A DNA stretch of 13,714 nucleotides from Clostridia bacterium (GTDB taxonomy: Bacteria; Bacillota; Clostridia; UBA1381), in assembly GCA_017420825.1 (NCBI GenBank), contig JAFQNU010000049.1:1-13714 (forward strand), read 5' to 3'. Shown one piece after another: positions 6,512-13,714 of this stretch. The notes beneath the pieces were generated by a model. It did not search any database. It worked only from the letters and a program-made list of their open reading frames with translations, and was not told the DNA's origin. Position numbers and translations under genes: made by a program. How positions within the stretch are numbered: position 1 is the stretch's first letter; every line of letters starts with the position of its first letter.

Positions 6512-9500
6512 TACAAACTAACTGTTTTTATCTTACTTGCTCTTTTCTCTTTCTTTTCATCAAATATCTTATACACCACAGGTATAAAATACAGTGTGAG
6601 AAGTGTTCCGACAAGCAATCCTCCAAGCAATACCACCGCCATAGGTCTCATCATTTCGGCTCCCTCTGCAGTTGATACCGCCATTGGCAAAAATCCGAGA
6701 ACTGATGTCAGAGATGTCATCAGAATAGGTCTCATTCTTGTTTTTGCCGAATAAACTATTATCTCAATTAAATTCATATCAGGTTTTTCAACTCTTGCAG
6801 TATTTATAAAGTCAATAAGCACAATTGCATTATTTACTATAATACCCATAAGCATAAGCACACCTATACAACTTATTACCGAGAAGGTACTCATTGATAC
6901 AAGCAATGACAGCTCAACACCTATTAATGCAAGAGGTATTGTAAAGAGAATTATAAACGGCTGTGAAATGCTTTCAAACTGTGCCGCCATAACCATATAC
7001 ATAAGAAGTATTCCAAGCAATATTGCAATAAACAGTGACGACATCGCATCCATCATAGTTTCAAAGCTACCGCCTGTTTGTGTGGTTACTCCTTCAGGTA
7101 ACGGATATGCCTGGATAAGCTTATCAAATTCCCTTTTCGCACTTGCCATATCATTTCCGTAAAGAGATGCGGAAACAGTTAAAACTCTCTTCTGGTCAAT
7201 TCTGTTTAATGTCACACTACCCTCATCAACTGTTATATCTGCAATATCCGACAATGCAATCCATTGTCCTGTCGGAGTTTTAATTCTCAGATTACTGATT
7301 GCTTTATAGTCCTTTACATAATCCTGGGGATATACAATATTAATATCATATTCTGTTCCGTTTTCTGTGAGCTTTGATGCCGTTGTAGAGCCAATTGCAT
7401 ATTTTACAAGCTGTGATGCCGAGCTTGTGGTCATTCCGTAGCTTGCAGCCTTTGCACCGTCTATATTAATTCTCACCTCAGGTTTGGTTTCACCGATTGA
7501 CGTTTCTGTTTCAACAACACCCTTAACCGTTGAGAGCACCTTTTCTGCCTGCACTACATATTCACTAAGCGCCTCTTCATCATTACCCGAATACTGTATT
7601 TCAAGTCCATCTGAAGACATTGCCATTGCAGAGCTTGATGCTGACAGTGTAACTGTAGCTCCTGATATATCCTTTAGCTTTGTTCGTAATTCATTTACAA
7701 CATCATTAGTTGTGCTGTTTCTGTCCTCTTTAAGTGTAACAGTTATGCTTGCGGAATTTGATGCCGCACCACCGAGCATTCCTCCCGAACCAATTGATGA
7801 GAATATTGAATTTACATCCTCATGTGTTTTGATTAAATCCTCAATTTTTTTTGTGAGCGCATCGGTATCCTCAAGCCTTGAGCCTTTGGGAAGTTCAATA
7901 GAAACAGTAAGTGAGCCTTCATCGGTTGTATCCATAAGTGTCATACCGCCCATTACAAAAAGTACAATACAAACTGCAAACACCCCAAGCACAACACAGA
8001 CAAAAAATTTCTTTTTATTTAAAACCCATCTGAGTCCTTTTTCATATATTGCGTATAGTCTGTTCATAATACTGTCAAACGGATTTAAAATAAATGACAG
8101 CCTTTTGTTTCTTTGAGTTATGTTATCCATTTTGGAAGTAAACATAGGAATTAACAAGAAGGTAGTAAGCAGTGATGCAAGCTGGGAGAATATGATTGTA
8201 AATGCAAATTGCTTAAACATTACTGCCATCATATTATCAACAAACAACAGGGGTACATACACTATACATGTCGTCAGCACAGATGCAACAACCGCTCCGA
8301 ACACCTCACCTGCACCCTTGATTGCAGAAAGACGGGAATTTTCACCAAGCTCACTTCTTCGTCTTGTTATATTTTCAAGAACGACAACCGAGTTATCAAC
8401 AAGCATACCAACACCAAGTGCAAGACCGCCAAGAGATACAACATTCAATGTCATGCCTGAAAAATACATGCCTATAAATGTTGTAACAATTGATACAGGC
8501 ATTGATATTCCTATTATCAGTGAAAGCTTAATACTGCCAAGAAACAGCAATAATATGATTATTGCAAGCAATCCACCTGATATTGCATTACTTGCAACAG
8601 ATGAAATTGCATTTTTTATATATGATGCCTGCTCCATTGTCATATTGTATGTAAACTTAGGATTTTTAGCTTTAATTTCATCAAGCAACTTTACTACGGC
8701 ATCAACAACCTCAACCGTATTTGCATCAGATTCTGCACTGATTGAGAGAGATAATGAGTTTTCACCGTTCAAGCGTGCAATTGTTGTCTGCTCAGAGTAT
8801 GTATCCTTAACTGTTGCAATATCACGAAGATAGATGACCTGACCTGTTGAAGTCGTTACAGGAACAGACTCAATATCAGATATATTTTTAAATTTTCCTA
8901 ATGTTCTGACATTCAGATTTTTATTCATTCCTTCAATAGAGCCTGATGACATATTCTGATTTTGTGCGGCAACCGCTCCCACAAGTGCAGACATATTCAT
9001 GTCATAACCAAACATCTTGTCAGGGTCAACCATAACCTCAATAATTCTGTCTGTTGCACCTGTAACCGATACGGAAGCGACTCCGTCTATCGCCTCAAGC
9101 CTGTTGACTACATTATCTTCAACAAATTTCTTTGTTTGGGGCATGTCATATCCCTCATATGATACACTCAGCATTGCCGTAGCAATCATGGAGGTGTCGA
9201 GCTTTAACACCATAGGCTCATCAGCATCAGCAGGAAGTATAGCAGAAATCATATCTATTCTGCTCTCCATATCGCTGACCGCCTTATCCATATCTGTGCC
9301 CTGCGAAAATTCCACCATTACCATAGAGCTTCCCTCACTTGTCTGCGAGGTTATTCCCTTTGCACCCGAAACAGAGCTTACCGCTCCTTCAATCGGCTTT
9401 GTTATAAGATTTTCTATTTCCTCTGAGCCGACATTGGCATAAGTTGTACTGACAATCGCCATGGATAACTCCATTTCAGGCATTGCCTCCATTTTAAGCA

Positions 9501-9591
9501 TACTCAACGAATACGCACCTATTACGACAAAAATTAAAACTGCCATTATAACCGCAATCGGTCTTTTTACAGATAATTCATGAAGCTTCAT
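6511..9591 (-). CDS. RND-family efflux pump, inner (cytoplasmic) membrane permease subunit, AcrB-like
   Basis: A 1026-residue RND permease, the full length for the HAE/AcrB group, with the expected two-fold layout: one membrane helix at 11-31, a large external pore/docking domain (about 35-330), helices 2-6 (about 335-490), helix 7 (about 530-550), a second external domain (about 555-845) and helices 8-12 (about 850-1010). The proton-relay region in helix 4 reads GMLVDNSVVVLEN with Asp399-Asn400 where AcrB has Asp407-Asp408. In helix 10 GIIVNNAIVLIDF puts Asn at the AcrB Lys940 place and adds Asp927. This relay type is common in RND pumps outside the AcrB core group. GGAAAGGA lies eight bases before ATG 9591. 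It is the last gene of the efflux operon, 23 bases after the adaptor. It should export drugs, dyes or lipid-like compounds by proton antiport; the substrate cannot be told. Confidence 0.95.
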   Translation of the reverse strand: MKLHELSVKRPIAVIMAVLIFVVIGAYSLSMLKMEAMPEMELSMAIVSTTYANVGSEEIENLITKPIEGAVSSVSGAKGITSQTSEGSSMVMVEFSQGTDMDKAVSDMESRIDMISAILPADADEPMVLKLDTSMIATAMLSVSYEGYDMPQTKKFVEDNVVNRLEAIDGVASVSVTGATDRIIEVMVDPDKMFGYDMNMSALVGAVAAQNQNMSSGSIEGMNKNLNVRTLGKFKNISDIESVPVTTSTGQVIYLRDIATVKDTYSEQTTIARLNGENSLSLSISAESDANTVEVVDAVVKLLDEIKAKNPKFTYNMTMEQASYIKNAISSVASNAISGGLLAIIILLLFLGSIKLSLIIGISMPVSIVTTFIGMYFSGMTLNVVSLGGLALGVGMLVDNSVVVLENITRRRSELGENSRLSAIKGAGEVFGAVVASVLTTCIVYVPLLFVDNMMAVMFKQFAFTIIFSQLASLLTTFLLIPMFTSKMDNITQRNKRLSFILNPFDSIMNRLYAIYEKGLRWVLNKKKFFVCVVLGVFAVCIVLFVMGGMTLMDTTDEGSLTVSIELPKGSRLEDTDALTKKIEDLIKTHEDVNSIFSSIGSGGMLGGAASNSASITVTLKEDRNSTTNDVVNELRTKLKDISGATVTLSASSSAMAMSSDGLEIQYSGNDEEALSEYVVQAEKVLSTVKGVVETETSIGETKPEVRINIDGAKAASYGMTTSSASQLVKYAIGSTTASKLTENGTEYDINIVYPQDYVKDYKAISNLRIKTPTGQWIALSDIADITVDEGSVTLNRIDQKRVLTVSASLYGNDMASAKREFDKLIQAYPLPEGVTTQTGGSFETMMDAMSSLFIAILLGILLMYMVMAAQFESISQPFIILFTIPLALIGVELSLLVSMSTFSVISCIGVLMLMGIIVNNAIVLIDFINTARVEKPDMNLIEIIVYSAKTRMRPILMTSLTSVLGFLPMAVSTAEGAEMMRPMAVVLLGGLLVGTLLTLYFIPVVYKIFDEKKEKRASKIKTVSL

Positions 9592-9614
9592 GTTTATGTT
9601 CCTTTCCCAACTTC

Positions 9615-11156
9615 TTATTGTCCCGAATAAAACATATTAATATCGTTGTTGCTTTCTGTTATGTACTCCTTGCCTGTTACAACAACCTTATCACCCACAG
9701 AAATTCCTGATGTTATCTCTATCATATCATCTTCTTCTATTCCTGTTGTAACCACACGCTTGTGTGCTTTGTTATCCTCTGCAATATATACATAAAATTC
9801 TTCTCCCGATTGCATAACCGATGCAGCAGGAATAACCACCGCAGCGTCACTTGTAAGAGTAACCAGAGTTATATCAGCAAACATACCAACTTTCAGCTTA
9901 TTATCAGAATTATCCATTGTAACTTTAACTGTGTACATTCCTGTTCTTTCATCTTTTATAGGATTTACAAGTGTTACGGTTGCATTCACATTCTCTATAC
10001 CGGCAGACTTGACCGATACAATTGCTCCTGTTCCTACTTTAACATTTGGAATTACAGACTCTGTAACCTTAATTTCTGCATCAACTGTTTTTGAATTTTT
10101 AACTGTAAACAACTCAACACCTGCTGCAGCCATCTGTCCCTTTGAAATGTTTTTTGATGCTATATATCCCGAAATAGGTGCTGTTACAGATGTGTTATTA
10201 AGGTTGTTTTTTGCAATATTTAAAGCCGCTTTTGCAGAATCAACGGTTGCCTTTGCGGTGTTTATGCTTTCTACATTTGATGTTTTTGTAAGCTCTATAT
10301 TCTTCTGTGCATTTTTATATGCACTCTGTGCATTTTCAAGACTTGATTTTGCATTGTCCAAAGCAGCTCTTGAGTTTATTTTTGTGTTTTCAAGGCTTTC
10401 CTTTGCGCTTATCATTGCAGAGCTTGCCCCATCTAATGCCGCCTTGTTATTTGCCTCAACTGTATCAAGGCTCGCTTTTGCATTCTCCTTTGAAACCTTT
10501 GAATTATCCAACTCAAGCTGACTTATTGCTCCCTTGGAATACAGTTCCTCACATCTTTTGTAATTATCCTGTGCAGTTTGATATGCATTTCTTGCCGCAA
10601 TAAGGTTTGTATCATTTTCATACAACTGCTTTGCTCTCTCATATGCCGCCACAGCATCATTATAACCCTGTTCGGCAAGTGTTACTGCCGAATTTTGCTC
10701 ATATAATTTAAGCTCTCTGTCATAGTTATTTTTGGCGGTATTATACGCAATTTCAGCCGTTTCCAATGTCTGTTCAGCCTGCGATGTACTTCTTTGTGCA
10801 GTAGAATTTACCATCATATTGTAATTTGCAACTGCAGAATTATAGCTTGCCAAAGCCTGCTCATATGCGAGAGAAATATCCGTTTTGTCAAGTACTGCAA
10901 GTGTAGCTCCTGCATTAACATAATCGCCCTCATCAACCAACACCGATGCCGCCTTTGCCGATACCTTTGCTGATACCGATACAGAATCTGCCGCCTTTAT
11001 TTCTCCTGTATATGTAACCTTATCCGACATCTTCATAGATGCTGCAGTATATACCTCAACATTAACTGACGTACTCTCTGCCTTATCAGACTCCTTTTGG
11101 GCAGAACATCCGCATAGCATTAATGCCGCTACGATAAGTAAATATAAATTCTTCAT
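9615..11156 (-). CDS. Lipoprotein adaptor (membrane fusion protein) of RND efflux system, with long coiled-coil hairpin
   Basis: A 513-residue HlyD/AcrA-type adaptor linking the RND pump to the TolC-like channel. It has a lipoprotein signal with lipobox LCGC and Cys17, so it should be lipid-anchored on the outer face of the cytoplasmic membrane. The lipoyl half-motifs are at about 66-92 (VLVDEGDYVNAG) and 322-352 (APISGYIASKNISKGQ); beta-barrel and membrane-proximal domains follow to the end. Between the lipoyl halves, about 92-321, lies Ala/Asn/Lys/Glu-rich coiled coil. R201-x3-L205-x6-S212 matches the RLS motif of adaptor hairpin tips that touch TolC. It sits almost at the centre, giving two arms of about 108 residues each, far longer than in AcrA, and explains why the protein exceeds the usual 370-400 residues. 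AAAGGA lies ten bases before the ATG. It starts 17 bases after the TolC-like gene. Confidence 0.93.
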   Translation of the reverse strand: MKNLYLLIVAALMLCGCSAQKESDKAESTSVNVEVYTAASMKMSDKVTYTGEIKAADSVSVSAKVSAKAASVLVDEGDYVNAGATLAVLDKTDISLAYEQALASYNSAVANYNMMVNSTAQRSTSQAEQTLETAEIAYNTAKNNYDRELKLYEQNSAVTLAEQGYNDAVAAYERAKQLYENDTNLIAARNAYQTAQDNYKRCEELYSKGAISQLELDNSKVSKENAKASLDTVEANNKAALDGASSAMISAKESLENTKINSRAALDNAKSSLENAQSAYKNAQKNIELTKTSNVESINTAKATVDSAKAALNIAKNNLNNTSVTAPISGYIASKNISKGQMAAAGVELFTVKNSKTVDAEIKVTESVIPNVKVGTGAIVSVKSAGIENVNATVTLVNPIKDERTGMYTVKVTMDNSDNKLKVGMFADITLVTLTSDAAVVIPAASVMQSGEEFYVYIAEDNKAHKRVVTTGIEEDDMIEITSGISVGDKVVVTGKEYITESNNDINMFYSGQ

Positions 11157-11173
11157 TTTTTTGTTCCTTTCTG

Positions 11174-12247
11174 TTATTTAGTGTACATTGATTTGTATGC
11201 AAGTGCAGTTGTTCTGTATGCAAGCTTTAAATCCATCAGGTCATTTTTTGCACCGAAATAGCTTTGCTCGTCATCAACATACTGATTTGCAGTAATCATT
11301 CCCATTTCGTATTTTGTATAGGAAACATCTTTACAACGGCTTAAATACTCAGTGTATTTCTCCATATAATCAAGATTATCCTTTAATTCAAGGAGTGTAA
11401 AATAAGTCGATTTTATTCCGTTATCGAACGCTGTTAAATTCCTCTTATAGTCTGCCTGTGCTGCCTCAAATGTATATCTTTCAACACCATAGCTGTATTC
11501 ATTGGGGAAATAATATGCTTTTGCATACTCCCACTTTTTTTCTGACATATCAAATCCTTCAGCCATTGCAAGATATGTGTTATGAGTCCTTGACATTGTA
11601 ATTGCCTCATTATAATCAACATACTCAACATTAAGCTCAGGCATTTCACCTTTTATTAATAACTCGCCCTCAAAATTAATTGTACTTTTTATCTTATCAA
11701 GGCTAAGCTCGGTATTTCGCTTTGCAGATACCAACGCATTTTCAGCATTTTTCACCGATAAATTAAATAATTCATAATCAAGCTCACTTATCATTCCATT
11801 TTCAAGCCTTGCTTTTTGAAATTCTGCCTTTTCCTTTATATTATCAAGGTTTGTCTGCGCAAGCTTTTCCTTTTCAACGCAGTTGTAATATTCATAAAAA
11901 CAGCTTTCCACGTCATTTTTCAATTCACTTTTCTTTATTTCATGCTCACGTAATGAAATATTATACTGCATTTTCGTAAGGTCAACATAATATCCGCTAA
12001 GCATTAACCCCGTGTCAAAGCTTGTTGCCGGCATTTCAATTTCCCTATAGCTCTGATACGTTTTTCTATTTGAAATCATAGTGTACCGATTTGCCTCAAT
12101 ATTAGCCTTACTGCTCTTTAATGTAAGAGAATTTTCCATTGCATAGCTTATACCTTCCCCAATATCCATGCTTACAGATATGTCCTCTGCATACACACAA
12201 AAGCTTGTGCATATGGTTAACATAATAACTGCAATTTTTTTAGTCAT
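11174..12247 (-). CDS. TolC-like (outer membrane efflux protein family) exported protein
   Basis: About 357 residues from ATG 12247. I prefer this start because GAGAGG lies nine bases before it; the ATG at 12256 directly abuts that GAGAGG and would have no spacing. Residues 1-20 are a signal peptide ending VYA-ED. The mature part is a long helical repeat protein with the two-fold TolC pattern: an N-terminal helix (GEGISYAMENSLTLKSSKAN), the turn motif NGMISELDY in half one (about 150-158) and MGMITANQYVDDEQ in half two (about 315-328). The stretches between helices where TolC forms outer-membrane beta strands are short (about 68-95 and 243-262), and the protein is shorter than E. coli TolC (about 470 mature residues). 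It leads the efflux operon with the adaptor and RND pump, so it should be the outer channel or tunnel of the complex. Family is fairly sure; whether it sits in an outer membrane is not. Confidence 0.82.
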   Translation of the reverse strand: MTKKIAVIMLTICTSFCVYAEDISVSMDIGEGISYAMENSLTLKSSKANIEANRYTMISNRKTYQSYREIEMPATSFDTGLMLSGYYVDLTKMQYNISLREHEIKKSELKNDVESCFYEYYNCVEKEKLAQTNLDNIKEKAEFQKARLENGMISELDYELFNLSVKNAENALVSAKRNTELSLDKIKSTINFEGELLIKGEMPELNVEYVDYNEAITMSRTHNTYLAMAEGFDMSEKKWEYAKAYYFPNEYSYGVERYTFEAAQADYKRNLTAFDNGIKSTYFTLLELKDNLDYMEKYTEYLSRCKDVSYTKYEMGMITANQYVDDEQSYFGAKNDLMDLKLAYRTTALAYKSMYTK

Positions 12248-12291
12248 AAAAACCATCCTCTCAAATTAAAAAATATTTGTCCATTATATCA

Positions 12292-12320
12292 AGTATAAGA
12301 CTTTACTTTTTAAATGTCAA
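12292..12320 (-). promoter_or_regulatory. Near-consensus SigA promoter of the efflux operon
   Basis: On the minus strand a perfect TTGACA (12320-12315), a 17-base spacer and TATACT (12297-12292) lie about 45 bases before the preferred start of the TolC-like gene. A second TATAAT lies seven bases further downstream. No regulator gene and no clear operator is present, so expression may be constitutive or controlled from elsewhere. Confidence 0.75.
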
Positions 12321-12438
12321 TATCCAAAATTAAACTTTGTAACATTATATAAAAATAGTTTTAACTTTATTAATTTTATAGCAATTTATGTGAAGATAGT
12401 TACATCTATTAACAGTCAACTTTTCAACAAATAAAAGA

Positions 12439-12507
12439 ACTAAGCTGTTGTAAGCTTAGTCCTATAAAATTCAAGGCTCTGCTTAAAACGACCTCAAACA
12501 GAGCCTT
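12439..12507 (-). terminator. Tandem hairpin terminator after the SLH-domain gene
   Basis: Two perfect inverted repeats follow the SLH gene on the minus strand. The first pairs 12507-12499 with 12481-12473 (AAGGCTCTG/CAGAGCCTT, 9 bp, 17-base loop). The second pairs 12460-12453 with 12446-12439 (ACTAAGCT/AGCTTAGT, 8 bp, 6-base loop) and is followed by the U-rich TCTTTTATTT, the form of an intrinsic terminator. The rest of 12257-12518 is A+T-rich and holds the efflux promoter but no gene. Confidence 0.7.
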
Positions 12508-12518
12508 TTGTAAGTTAT

Positions 12519-13714
12519 TTATTTGTTGTTTTCAATAAATCTTTGAAGTATTGTAGCTATTTCTGCTCTTGTGACATTATCCTTAGGATTAATAGTAGAA
12601 GCAGATTTACCTTTTATTAAACCGATGCTAACTGCGTATTGAACAGAAGAAATTGCATATTCAGATATTTCATCATAATCAGAATATGAAATAATATTTG
12701 CGTTTTCGCCTATACTTGTGTCATATCCTTTATATTCTGCATATCTGTGCATAATAGCTGCAATCTGCTCTCTTGTAATATTTGCATCAGGAGCAAATTC
12801 AGTTTCTGAATATCCATTTACAATTCCGTTATCCTGCGCCCAAGCAACCGCTTTTTCATAATAAGCACCTGTTACAACATCATTAAATGTTGCATTGCTT
12901 TCAACCACCGGTTCTCCCTCGTTACGGTAAAGAACTGTAACTAACATTGTTCTTGTCAAAGTAGTATTAGGTGCAAATTTGTTTTCTGAAACACCATTCA
13001 TGAGACTGTTTTCATTAACATACTTAACCGAATCATAGAACCAATCATCAGATTTAACATCTTCAAACAGAAATGAACTACTCACATCAGATTTCTCAAT
13101 ATCATCAGGCTTTTCAATATCTGTTTGTACTTCTGTCCACTTAGCGTAAAGTGTAAATCCTTTTGTAACTTCAATTGAAAAATCATATGCTACTGTTAAT
13201 TCTTCATCTGTGTACCAACCTTCAAAAGTATAACCTTCTTTAGTAGGAACAGTTGGTTCTTTAACTACCGTATTTTTTTTCAAACTCTGACTTGTAACCA
13301 TGCTTCCGCCATTTGTCTCAAATTTTACAACATAAGAGGAAGATAGGCTGCCACCGCCTCTGTTAGAAATTCTGTCGAATTTTGCCTTAAGAGCTACATC
13401 ATTATCCGCCTTGAATGTATATGTAGTACTTGTAGATACAGATGTTTCTCCGATATACCAACCTCTGAATTTATAACCACTATCAGGTGTAGCAACAACC
13501 GTTACGTCTGAGTTTTTCAGATATTTGCCACCTCCTGTAACAGTACCATTTTCTTCTGCTGTTACTGTAACATTTATCTTGGTTGAAGCAGGAATTGTCA
13601 CATTTATTACAGCGGTATCTGCAACATCTGTTTCGTCAGTTTCATTTGTAACGGTAAATATCAAACCAACCTGTGTATCGGTTTCAACAGGGGCAATATT
13701 TCCATCTGCTTGAA
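12519..13714 (-). CDS. Secreted cell-wall protein with InlB-type repeats and three SLH domains (5' end beyond window)
   Basis: The frame is open to the right edge, so the N-terminus and any signal peptide are missing. The TTG at 13664 is internal: the reading continues upstream as ...APVETDTQVG, so it is not a start. Counting from that TTG, residues 31-99 form a beta-rich repeat of the Gly-Trp-Tyr kind (KFRGWYIGE), 112-178 an InlB/Flg_new repeat (TFEGWYTDEELTVAYDF ... LYAKWTE), and three SLH domains end the protein at about 200-247, 260-308 and 326-378, with binding motifs TRTM, TREQ and TRAE. SLH domains hold proteins to pyruvylated cell-wall polymers, so this is a surface protein, perhaps an adhesin. 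The gene is followed by tandem hairpins and is a separate unit from the efflux operon. Its ligand or any enzymatic domain upstream cannot be seen. Confidence 0.9.
   Translation of the reverse strand, partial: QADGNIAPVETDTQVGLIFTVTNETDETDVADTAVINVTIPASTKINVTVTAEENGTVTGGGKYLKNSDVTVVATPDSGYKFRGWYIGETSVSTSTTYTFKADNDVALKAKFDRISNRGGGSLSSSYVVKFETNGGSMVTSQSLKKNTVVKEPTVPTKEGYTFEGWYTDEELTVAYDFSIEVTKGFTLYAKWTEVQTDIEKPDDIEKSDVSSSFLFEDVKSDDWFYDSVKYVNENSLMNGVSENKFAPNTTLTRTMLVTVLYRNEGEPVVESNATFNDVVTGAYYEKAVAWAQDNGIVNGYSETEFAPDANITREQIAAIMHRYAEYKGYDTSIGENANIISYSDYDEISEYAISSVQYAVSIGLIKGKSASTINPKDNVTRAEIATILQRFIENNK

Noticed and set aside
10193..10883. Adaptor coiled-coil DNA as a tandem repeat array
   Set aside because: The repetition is in the protein heptads and Ala/Asn/Lys bias; I could not find a fixed-length DNA repeat unit.
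12248..12256. ATG at 12256 as the start of the TolC-like gene
   Set aside because: It directly follows GAGAGG with no spacing, and starting at 12247 gives proper spacing and a cleaner signal peptide.
13525..13713. Plus-strand frame over the SLH gene, and long plus-strand frames over the RND and adaptor genes (7484-8116, 8120-8833, 9931-10521)
   Set aside because: They are antisense shadows of well-supported minus-strand genes, low in complexity (Ser/Thr/Ile/Val-rich), and have no matching family features.

Overview
The window looks like a chromosomal segment of an anaerobic, low-to-moderate G+C Firmicute, most likely of class Clostridia. The signs are a Bacillus/Clostridia-type block aroQ - M24 peptidase - efp - acidic zinc-ribbon protein, a protein with InlB-type repeats and S-layer homology (SLH) domains, strong AGGAGG-type ribosome binding sites, TTG start use and SigA-type promoters. 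No rRNA, tRNA, transposase, CRISPR array or phage gene was seen.

Layout. (1) 1-1431, minus: a single open frame joining a complete C5-cytosine DNA methyltransferase to a ThaI-like restriction endonuclease domain. It runs off the left edge and has its own near-consensus promoter. (2) 1616-4244, minus: aroQ, an overlapping M24 aminopeptidase, efp and a zinc-ribbon protein, closed by a hairpin terminator. (3) 4394-6471, plus: trxB and an amidohydrolase, transcribed divergently from aroQ and closed by a 12-bp bidirectional terminator. (4) 6511-12256, minus: a three-gene tripartite efflux operon in the order TolC-like protein, lipoprotein adaptor, RND pump, behind a TTGACA-17-TATACT promoter. (5) 12519-13714, minus: the C-terminal part of a secreted InlB-repeat/SLH protein that runs off the right edge.

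The most interesting item is the methyltransferase-endonuclease fusion. It is A+T-richer than its neighbours and has a good internal ribosome binding site and ATG exactly at the domain junction, so free endonuclease could be made from the same message. CGCG, the site of ThaI, occurs only twice in the window by my reading, both times inside this gene. The isomeric GCGC occurs about a dozen times elsewhere. This fits a CGCG-specific system and a recently gained gene in a CGCG-avoiding chromosome, but the window is small.

The second item is the RND efflux operon. An RND/adaptor/TolC set is the classic machine of two-membraned cells. Here it sits in what looks like a Clostridia genome, with a TolC-like protein whose barrel-forming segments look very short and an adaptor with an unusually long coiled-coil hairpin. 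Together they suggest a version adapted to a thick cell wall rather than to an outer membrane.
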